Below are positions 57,187 to 64,000 of a DNA stretch of 64,000 bases, one piece after another; position 1 is the first letter of the stretch; every line of letters begins with the position of its first letter. Under the pieces are notes generated by a model. The model worked only from the letters and a program-made list of their open reading frames with translations. It searched no databases and was not told the origin of the DNA. Source of the DNA: Siphonodentalium dalli (Eukaryota > Mollusca > Scaphopoda > Gadilida > Siphonodentaliidae); NCBI GenBank assembly GCA_032622095.1, contig CP136069.1, positions 87,008,958 to 87,072,957 of the forward strand, written 5' to 3'. Made by a program: the position numbers and the translations under genes.

Positions 57187-57194
57187 TTGTAAAC

Positions 57195-57650
57195 TCTCAT
57201 CTGTAGATTATTTTTTTTATTTTTTTTTGCGTTTAGGGCACTGTTTACGTGGAATTCATAGGGCCTATATACATCATTTGTAAGGTTTAGTAACATGTGA
57301 GCACACGTACGGATTGGCTAAACCTTCAGGGAACAAATTGTTGTGTAATTCCGTCACAGTGGAATTCATGTCATTTAAAACATTCAGAGTTTGAACATTT
57401 CTTCACTCGTTTAGGACGGGAAACGGATACGGGAAACGGATATGGATATCCCAAAACATTACCTAGCACAGGACAGGAAACTGATCCGTTTCCCACTTCA
57501 GAATGCACTTGTTATCAGCGAAGGATTCTTTTATAATTAAATGTTTTGCGCACATTAACATGTCAAAAATATAGGCCGATCGCTCAGTGAGAGGTCCAGG
57601 ACAATGTAACCCATTTTTGACGTCAGGTGGGGGTCGCGTGCCGTGATTCA
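57195..57650. other. Flank of the P-like element, with the last GTGACGGAATTAC motif
   Basis: GTAATTCCGTCAC at 57345-57357 (- orientation) continues the 13-mer set interrupted by the P-like element. A GGGAAACGGAT repeat occurs at about 57417-57443, with its inverse at 57485. No gene. Confidence 0.6.
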
Positions 57651-57664
57651 CGACGTCATTGTTC

Positions 57665-57825
57665 CAAAATGGCGTCGCCATTAAGCCGCAGACGCGTAGA
57701 TCGCTTTTTAATGTGGATGAAGCAATCAGTCGCATTACCACCGATTCGGACAGTTCTAGACTTTATCTCCGATTCAGAGTACGGTGGAACTGAGGACGAC
57801 TAGTGAGGATGATAGGGAGGATCAG
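57665..57825 (+). pseudogene. Probable N-terminal piece of a piggyBac-like transposase
   Basis: Short frames around 57690-57810 encode an Asp/Ser/Glu-rich segment (VDEAISRITTDSDSS, then FISDSEYGG in a shifted frame), like the acidic N termini of piggyBac-type transposases. It has the same orientation as the piggyBac remnant at 63.0-64.0 kb, with the - strand non-LTR element between them, so the two are probably one gene split by insertion. At least one frameshift is present. Confidence 0.45.
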
Positions 57826-58291
57826 AACAATATATATTTATATATACTTTTATTTCCTCCAAGTATAGGAGAGCCATACATTATGAATACAATTACATTG
57901 AGAATTGAACAGAAACATAGAACTTATACGGTGTTAGTATGAATTGAACAAGAGCTAGAAGCACGCACACACAAACATTCATACAGTGTTAGTATAGCTC
58001 TCACGCTCGATGATGTATGTGCCTATATATACATCAATATGCTTTACGAACACGATAGCAACAGCACAGTAATTATTTTGTAATATGCGGACATGTGGAT
58101 CCTGAAATCCTGTTTCCATTACCACCATAAGAACACATCGAGAGTATACTATGATCTATGAGTGATGCAGAAAATGATCTGTCTTATATTAGATAGCAAT
58201 ATTGCATCATTCCACGCGTGTGCTGGCGTGAGACAATTGTGACGTTTTCGCATGAGTTAGTTGTAGCCGAACAATTGTAGAAATAAAGTGG
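57826..58291 (-). other. 3' UTR of the non-LTR element
   Basis: Non-coding, following the RT stop. It ends in the A/T-rich stretch at about 57826-57855. No polyadenylation signal is assigned with confidence. Confidence 0.6.
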
Positions 58292-60517
58292 TCAATTGCA
58301 GCGTGCTATGTATTTTGTCCACAATTCGAATGAAGTTCGGACCATAAATACCGTTAGTTCATGTACACGTGTGTGGGAAACGATACATCTAATATCGGTT
58401 GATAAACAACCTAAGAATGCCATCGACTGCTCTTGAATAGGTAGAGAATCAATATGTATGAAAAACGGTACGCCAAACATATCAATGATATCGTACCATA
58501 CTTGTATTCTCTGATCGGACGTTGCAGAACATGCCAAAATAGCGTGTTCAACAATGTTGCTGAACGTAGTATTGCATAACTTACAATTGCCAGGTTCTGG
58601 AGAGGTGATTTTGGTCAACAGCTGGCCCACGAGTAGGAATTTATGCTTTTCACAGTTGATAATTCTACATGAGCGCCATAGTTGGGCTGGAAAAAGGCAG
58701 TTGTGACTTTTGTTGAATGCCGTCAATGGTTGGTCGCCTCTCAGGCGGTTTTCTAGCTCAATTTTGTTTTTATAGTTGATCTGCTGTGTAACAAGGGTTT
58801 TCCATTGACTTTTAGTTGGAAACTGACCATGTGAGGCATAGTCTACACTATACGATGTGAGATTGTATTCATTTGCCAATATATGTACGTCTGTTAAAAA
58901 TGAGGCAACGTTTGGTGTTTGGTTAGATGTTTGGTTCGATACAAGGTTGTCGTTCAAGCGTGCAATGAAAATGTCCTTTGCAGCTCTCCCGTCTGGAGTT
59001 CTACACAGATTGCCAAAGAAACAGAGTTTTCGCTTGTTTATAAAGGAAGCGAGAGAGCTTAAACCAAGTAAGCCTTGGACAACGTCAGTGCGAGCCCTAA
59101 ATGAAAACCCTTGGATACGTTTCAAACAGAATCTGTGCACACGTTCTAATGAAGTTATGTTAGTTTGAGATAAGCCGCACATGAGTTCCACCCCATATAA
59201 TCCCTTTGGTAATACGATTGATTTGTAGATTATTTGGCAGCTAAGAGGTGTGATACCACCTGCATACATCCCTGCATTGCTCAGCATAAGATAGACTGAG
59301 CGAATTTTCTTAATTGTATGATCAACGAATTGATTTATATGAGCATTTTTATGCAGGGGGATGCCCAAGTGAGTGACGCTTTCTGTTTCATATATTGGCT
59401 TCTCGTTTAATGTCCAAGTATTTTTTGTGCGAGATTTTGATGACGCGCCAGATTCGCTGAAAACGATCACCTTACAATTTTCCTGGTTATACTGGTACCG
59501 CCATTTTTGACTGAACTTTCCACAAATATCACATAGTAGTTGAAGGCCATTTGCGGTTAGAGATAATAGGGTCATATCGTCGGCCTGTGTTGGTGAAGCA
59601 CAATTGATGGAACCCAATCTCATCCCTAACTGTGAGTTCTCTAGTTCAGTTAATAAATCGTTTATAAATAGCATATACAATACAGGGGATAATATTACAC
59701 CTTGTCTTGTACCTTGGCTAATATCAAATGTTCTTGAGTTTGCATTGTTGAATCTGACGACGCATTTGAAACCATTAAGTAGAGTGTCAAACAATAGAAA
59801 TATCTTGCCGCAAAAAACACGATTATATAACTTGAATAGTAGTCCGTCTATCCACACTGTGTCGAAAGCTTTTCTGACATCAATGAAGCATGTGTATAAC
59901 GGACTGTGTAATTCACTGGTATATGTGAAACATTCGTTTAAAACAAATGATGAGTGAAGACAGCTGACTTCTTTCTGAAAGCCGTTTTGCAAAGGGTGAA
60001 CACGAATGAGCTCAGGTGTGTGTGTTTCTAGGCGCGTGAGTATAACTTTTTCCAAGACTTTATATAATACTGGGAGAAGAGTGATTGCTCTGTAGCTGTC
60101 GAACACCTTTTTCGGTTTTGCCCCACCTTTATATAAAGGGATTATCACGCCAATTTTTGCCTGGTGTGGGATGTGATTGAGTTCCATCATCATCGACAGC
60201 ATATATGCTACAGACGTAATGAGACTTTCGCCTCCATGAATAAAGTGTTCATATGAAAGTGAATCGTGACCTGGAGCTTTGCCTTTGCCGGCGTGTTTTA
60301 ATGCATTGTGCACTTCTTCTGGAGTTATTTCATAACATAATATGGCGTCAATTTCTTCTGAGCATTGTGTACTAATTATTTGTGAGACGGAATCAGTGAC
60401 ATATCTAAAGTGCTCGTGATCAAAATTTTCTGAGTCAAACTTGGAGTATAGAGATTCAAAGTAATCGGCCCATGCATTTATTACATCATCGGGCTCTCGC
60501 AGAGGATTACCATCCAC
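58292..60517 (-). CDS. Non-LTR retrotransposon reverse transcriptase, 741 aa frame
   Basis: Long open frame with the RT blocks in order: GKAPGHDSLSYEHF (block 1), GVIIPLYKGGAK, FQKEVSC, FIDVRKAFDTVW (with the first catalytic Asp), QGTRQGVILSPVLYMLFINDLL, and TQADDMTLLS (A-D-D in place of the usual Y-x-D-D). After the RT come thumb-like sequence and a C-x-x-C..H..C zinc-knuckle motif (CKLCNTTF..EHAILAC). It copies element RNA at nicked target DNA. The upstream endonuclease is in another frame; the two parts belong to one ORF2, joined across a frameshift near 60540. The frame is otherwise intact, so the insertion is fairly young. Confidence 0.93.
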   Translation of the reverse strand: MDGNPLREPDDVINAWADYFESLYSKFDSENFDHEHFRYVTDSVSQIISTQCSEEIDAILCYEITPEEVHNALKHAGKGKAPGHDSLSYEHFIHGGESLITSVAYMLSMMMELNHIPHQAKIGVIIPLYKGGAKPKKVFDSYRAITLLPVLYKVLEKVILTRLETHTPELIRVHPLQNGFQKEVSCLHSSFVLNECFTYTSELHSPLYTCFIDVRKAFDTVWIDGLLFKLYNRVFCGKIFLLFDTLLNGFKCVVRFNNANSRTFDISQGTRQGVILSPVLYMLFINDLLTELENSQLGMRLGSINCASPTQADDMTLLSLTANGLQLLCDICGKFSQKWRYQYNQENCKVIVFSESGASSKSRTKNTWTLNEKPIYETESVTHLGIPLHKNAHINQFVDHTIKKIRSVYLMLSNAGMYAGGITPLSCQIIYKSIVLPKGLYGVELMCGLSQTNITSLERVHRFCLKRIQGFSFRARTDVVQGLLGLSSLASFINKRKLCFFGNLCRTPDGRAAKDIFIARLNDNLVSNQTSNQTPNVASFLTDVHILANEYNLTSYSVDYASHGQFPTKSQWKTLVTQQINYKNKIELENRLRGDQPLTAFNKSHNCLFPAQLWRSCRIINCEKHKFLLVGQLLTKITSPEPGNCKLCNTTFSNIVEHAILACSATSDQRIQVWYDIIDMFGVPFFIHIDSLPIQEQSMAFLGCLSTDIRCIVSHTRVHELTVFMVRTSFELWTKYIARCN

Positions 60518-61731
60518 TTCGAAAAGATTATGTGAAGGGTCTTTCGTCGATTACGATTGCCATTGAAAGCCCTGAAGAAATTATCAATATTTGACTCTGC
60601 CATATGATCTACTCTATCGTCCATTTGTCTTAGAAAATTTTCATTAGCTTTTCTATGCTCACGTCGGAAAAGGCATTTTGCATCCTTGTAATTTTTGTAG
60701 TCAGGATGTGTGTTGTCATGTGGTTTACCGGAAATGATCCAAATATTGCGGTAGTGTTTCATAGCTTTGTGCAGCTGTTTTAGGTTATCATTCCAGTAAG
60801 GCTTTAAGTGTCGTTTAAATGATGTGACTGGGACAAACACTTCAGCTGCGTCAGTAACTGCATATATGACTTTGTTGTAGAATGCATTTAGGTCTTCCTT
60901 GGACGCAATTGAATGTGGTGGTAGACTGCCGCCTATTTGGGCCTGATATTGTATGATGTTCTCGCTTGCTGATTCAAATTTCCTCCAGTTAGGTTTTATT
61001 TGAGCGGATGTTAGGCTAGGGTCGTTGGCGCTTTCGCCGTATGATATGCTCATGACGATAGGGCGATGATTTGAGACATTAATTGGGGAGTCACCCAAGA
61101 CCTCAATTTTATATATTCTCGACTTGTCTTGTGTCGGTACAAGAATGTGGTCGATTATGCTACCTCCATTTCCATTGGGCGCAACAAATGTTTCGGATAA
61201 TCCCCTGCAAAGAGGGCTTGAATTTGCTGAGAAGAATTTGCTTTCATTCACAAATGTGGAGAATGACATGTTTCTGGCGTCTGATTTTTGAAGATTACCA
61301 TTGAAGTCTCCCATCAAGATCAAATGCCCCAACGAGGAGTAACTGCTTATTATATCTGAGAGAAATTTGATATAGTCTCTGTAAAATTCGACAGCGTAGT
61401 TGGTACATGGCATGTATACCTGAAAAATGTAGATATATACCCCCCGTCTGAGCCTAAACTGTATGCCACAAATGCGATCGTCGGACATGTCTAAAATTGT
61501 TATCTTGCTGTTATGCTCGGTTTTCCATAGAAGGGCGACACCTCCTTTGTATCTTCCGCGTTGCATAGGTACACGTTGAGTTGCATCACAAACTGCGTGA
61601 AAACGATAATTTGGATCAACTGATTCCAGAAAGTGAGCGTTATGTTCGTGGAGCCAGTGTTCTGATATCCCACATATATCGGTATTTTGAGTTGACAACA
61701 TATTACTGAGATAACTGCTGCTGGAGAGCAA
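60481..61731 (-). CDS. Non-LTR ORF2 N-terminal part: AP-type endonuclease
   Basis: Carries the exonuclease/endonuclease/phosphatase fold signatures: ICGISEHWL (E metal ligand), the long central YKGGVALLW segment, ILMGDFNGN (D/N ligands), SIIDHILV and SNHRPI (catalytic His). It nicks target DNA to prime reverse transcription. The frame runs past the junction and ends at 60481 out of phase with the RT frame, which starts at 60517 on the same strand. This shows a single frameshift in the copy. Confidence 0.92.
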   Translation of the reverse strand: MLSSSSYLSNMLSTQNTDICGISEHWLHEHNAHFLESVDPNYRFHAVCDATQRVPMQRGRYKGGVALLWKTEHNSKITILDMSDDRICGIQFRLRRGVYIYIFQVYMPCTNYAVEFYRDYIKFLSDIISSYSSLGHLILMGDFNGNLQKSDARNMSFSTFVNESKFFSANSSPLCRGLSETFVAPNGNGGSIIDHILVPTQDKSRIYKIEVLGDSPINVSNHRPIVMSISYGESANDPSLTSAQIKPNWRKFESASENIIQYQAQIGGSLPPHSIASKEDLNAFYNKVIYAVTDAAEVFVPVTSFKRHLKPYWNDNLKQLHKAMKHYRNIWIISGKPHDNTHPDYKNYKDAKCLFRREHRKANENFLRQMDDRVDHMAESNIDNFFRAFNGNRNRRKTLHIIFSKWMVILCESPMM

Positions 61732-61877
61732 CCCTGTACAATTCCACGTAACAACATTCAGAATGACCGCAAAAATTGGATTGACTTACAAACAAAATTA
61801 ATAGGAGCATGCGACCAAAGGTAGCTGAGAATATAGAGATATATATACCAAGTGCAATGAATAGTTGTGCCTATAAT

Positions 61878-62985
61878 TTACGTGCGTGTGTTGGTATCAT
61901 TGGAAATCCATTCTGTGCACGTGACTCCTTTTGGGAAGCAGTCAGGGCCTCTACAGTAGATACTATCTGAAACACCAACGTTAATTCGGGCGGATATTTG
62001 GCCATTGCTGCGAGATCTGAAAACATGAACAATTGTGAATTTAACATGTGCGTCGATCAAAAATTTGGCCAGAATGTGAGAGTTCATTGTTTCTGGTAGA
62101 TTGGAAACAAAGAGTCTAGTTGTCTTGATAGGATAGTCGTTGCGCCTGCGGTATATATCACGATTGTCATTGCGATTAATTGGCGAAGAACCGCTACGTC
62201 TCATTCCTGAACTCGTACCAGTTGGTCGGAAAGCACTGTTATGTTTGTCGTCAGACGGTCTGTCGCGCACGTTGAACCGGTCGTCACATTCATAATCACG
62301 ACTATAAGATGAGTACTGAATGTTTGTTGTGGTCTAGACGATCCCGTTTACCGCTATTTACATTTTGCCTGCGATCACGCATTTCATACCAATCATCGCG
62401 CTGGTAATCGTCATTGTCACGAGAGTCCCTGTCTGTGTATTTGTCGTCAACTCTGCCGTTATCTTGGTAGTTGTCTCGTGTGTGCTTATAGTTAGTTCGC
62501 TCGTCTCGCTCAATCGGATTACCGTTGTTATTTTGTGATGCCTCTGATGGTGCAGCATCGGATTCAGCAGCGATGTCATTTTGTTCAGCCTGATCGTCCG
62601 AACATGCAGTTATCCCAGACAGTGTATTCATTTTGTGCGAAAGCATCATCAACGGTATCTTTTATGTTGCTGCAGAATTGATTTAAGCGTTCGCACAATA
62701 GGTCGCCAAAATTTGTCAGCGCTTCCTTCAAGTCATCTAAATTAGTTTGACTTTGCGGTTCGGATTGGGCATTTTGTGTCGTTTTGTTGGTGAGTCGCTT
62801 TAAGTTGTCACTAAGTGTTCCGATAGAACCTGCATTCTTGTTGATAGCTTTGACCGCTGTTTTGGCTTGCTCTAGGGATGTTTCGATGTCGGCCTGTAGG
62901 TCCTTGATTCTCGAGCGACAGTTCGCAACACCGTCGCATTTCTCGTCAATATAACGCTGTAATTTATGTTCATTAGAATGTAAGG
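61878..62985 (-). pseudogene. Non-LTR ORF1, frameshifted
   Basis: Three consecutive frames on the - strand: about 62980-62640 (coiled-coil-like, with regularly spaced hydrophobics in DLQADIETSLEQAKTAVKAI), 62652-62302 (Asp/Arg/Asn-rich low complexity) and 62270-61878, where RLFVSNLPETMNSHILAKFL looks like an RRM-type strand-helix. This is the general plan of an RNA-binding ORF1 (coiled coil, linker, RRM). Shifts near 62640 and 62315 break it. No CCHC knuckle is seen. Confidence 0.7.
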
Positions 62986-64000
62986 CCTACACCCACTTCC
63001 CAATCAGCTACGCTGGATCCACCGACGGGTTTCAAGTGAAGCTGTCAGTTTGAAATCTCAAATGCATTATGAAGACGACACGAACGAGTTTGACTGGAAA
63101 GCGGAGCCCGCGAAGCCTGTTATTTTCCCTTTTAAAGGAACTGCCGATAACAAAACCAATCAACTTGATGTATACAAGTTTTTCATGGACATGGAAGATG
63201 GTGTGTTCGCCTTGATTTCAAAGGAAATAGATATGCTGACAATTTCTTGAAAAATAACCCAAACCTTCAATCTTTCACGGGTGGAACTCTACATCGCCGA
63301 CTGAGATGAAAATATTCTGGGGGTTGAAAATGCTGATGAACATAATTCAAAAGCCAACTCTAAAATCCTATTGGCCACTCGATACAAACACCTTGTTTTG
63401 GGAATGTAATGACACGGGATCGATTCTTGGTTATCATGAAGTTTCTGCACTTCTCTGATAATTCAAAAGCTGATGTGTCTGATCCCCTGACGAAAATACG
63501 AACAATACACGATACAATAACAAAGCGTTATACTGGTGTGTATACACCCGAACAACATGAATGTTGCCATAGATGAAACGATGGTTCGGTCGAGCAGCTA
63601 TGAAAACGTAAAATCCCCATAAGCCCATGCAACAAATAGAAGTGGTTTTACGTGGAAATACCAGGTGTACTTTGGAAAGCTGCCCCGTACACACACCAAA
63701 GTGGTCAAGAAGAACTTGGGAAAACTACTCGGTTGTTATGAGTATGATGAATGGAATTCTTGATCAAGGGTATCAAGTGACCATGGATAATTGGTACTGT
63801 ACTCAAGTCCGGAACTATTTATGGAGTTGCACAAGCGTGAGACTCACGCCATTGGCACTTGCAGGAAAAATCGCAAAAAACCTCCCGCAATTGACAGATG
63901 GACAAAAGGATTTTAATAAGCTGAGACATGGAGATATTCGCCACCGGGTGAGTGGGCCCCTTCTTTGGCACGACAAGCGACGGTAAACGTGGCAAAAGGA
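62986..64000 (+). pseudogene. Decayed piggyBac-like transposase, runs off the window
   Basis: Recognisable blocks in several frames: PFKGTADNKTNQLDVYKFF (about 63129-63185), the YTPEQ and MNVAIDETMV element (about 63540-63585, with an Asp expected in the catalytic triad), and SMMNGILDQGYQVTMDNWYCT (about 63740-63800, second Asp). The following LALAGKIAKNLPQL segment takes the place of the RNRK..P region. Many stops and frameshifts occur between 63250 and 63990. Family assignment rests on block order. The segment at 57665-57825 is probably its displaced N terminus. Confidence 0.75.

Larger units (their letters stand above)
46987..57194. mobile_element. P-like DNA transposon, 10.2 kb, with 30-bp inverted ends and 8-bp target duplication
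   Basis: The element body is 46995-57186. Both ends carry the same 30-bp inverted sequence, which begins CAGGGAATATATACAACGGG. Inside each end a 17-bp block (CGCCATTCTGGTAGGAT) is also inverted, at about 47060-47076 on the left and 57102-57118 on the right. Directly outside are perfect 8-bp direct repeats TTGTAAAC at 46987-46994 and 57187-57194. Eight-base target duplications, terminal repeats of about 30 bp and inner inverted repeats are the known plan of P elements. The single gene inside is a THAP/P-type transposase, which confirms the class. Confidence 0.92.
57826..62985 (-). mobile_element. Near full-length endonuclease/RT non-LTR retrotransposon
   Basis: In - orientation: an ORF1 region (about 62980-61880), an AP-endonuclease region (61731-60540), a reverse transcriptase region (60517-58292), and an AT-rich 3' end reaching about 57826 (A/T-rich tail on the - strand). 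The class is the APE-type, with two open reading frames as in the Jockey/CR1 group; I do not assign a clade. It appears to split a piggyBac-like gene. Exact ends and a target duplication are not resolved. Confidence 0.85.

Overview
This is animal (metazoan) nuclear DNA with no ordinary host gene that I can recognise. It is a stack of mobile elements and satellites. The evidence is metazoan-type 18S and 28S rRNA fragments, spliceosomal introns with GT/AG borders, many non-LTR, P-like and piggyBac-like sequences, foldback MITEs and microsatellites. The flavour suggests a mollusc or another marine lophotrochozoan, but that part is a guess.

About 1-33.1 kb is most of a Maverick/Polinton (adintovirus-like) element; its left end lies outside the window. 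On the + strand it carries a protein-primed type B DNA polymerase in at least nine exons, a packaging ATPase and two small proteins. On the - strand, facing these, is a tightly packed block: a small membrane-protein candidate, a TBP-like protein, a chromodomain integrase, a small virion-protein candidate, a very basic repeat protein and a jelly-roll-type major capsid protein. I found no cysteine protease. The polymerase has one in-frame stop and one frameshift, so this copy is probably decayed, although the other genes are open.

Polymerase intron 4 (2761-24648, 21.9 kb) is filled with satellite DNA. Its core is a higher-order tandem array of about 2.5-2.9 kb units. Each unit has a 28S rRNA fragment, a 5'-truncated non-LTR retrotransposon 3' end, and units of two shorter satellites. 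The leftmost unit also keeps an 18S fragment. Flanking sequence contains other minisatellites and (CA)n at both edges.

33.1-36 kb holds a 170-bp tandem repeat split by an L1/Tx1-like insertion with a 12-bp target duplication. About 37.0-57.4 kb is marked by 15 copies of the 13-mer GTGACGGAATYAC, on either side of a decayed DDE-type transposase-like gene that ends in a PHD-like finger. A complete-looking 10.2-kb P-like element (46995-57186) sits inside this domain. It has 30-bp inverted ends, an 8-bp target duplication TTGTAAAC and a decayed THAP plus P-type transposase, and it contains several younger TTAA-flanked MITEs. The right edge (57.6-64 kb) is a decayed piggyBac-like transposase split by a - strand endonuclease/RT non-LTR element.

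The points most worth follow-up are the TBP homologue carried by a Maverick with TATA boxes before two of its genes, the polymerase intron made of an rDNA-chimeric higher-order repeat, the 10.2-kb P-like element, and the 13-mer array around the PHD-finger transposase.
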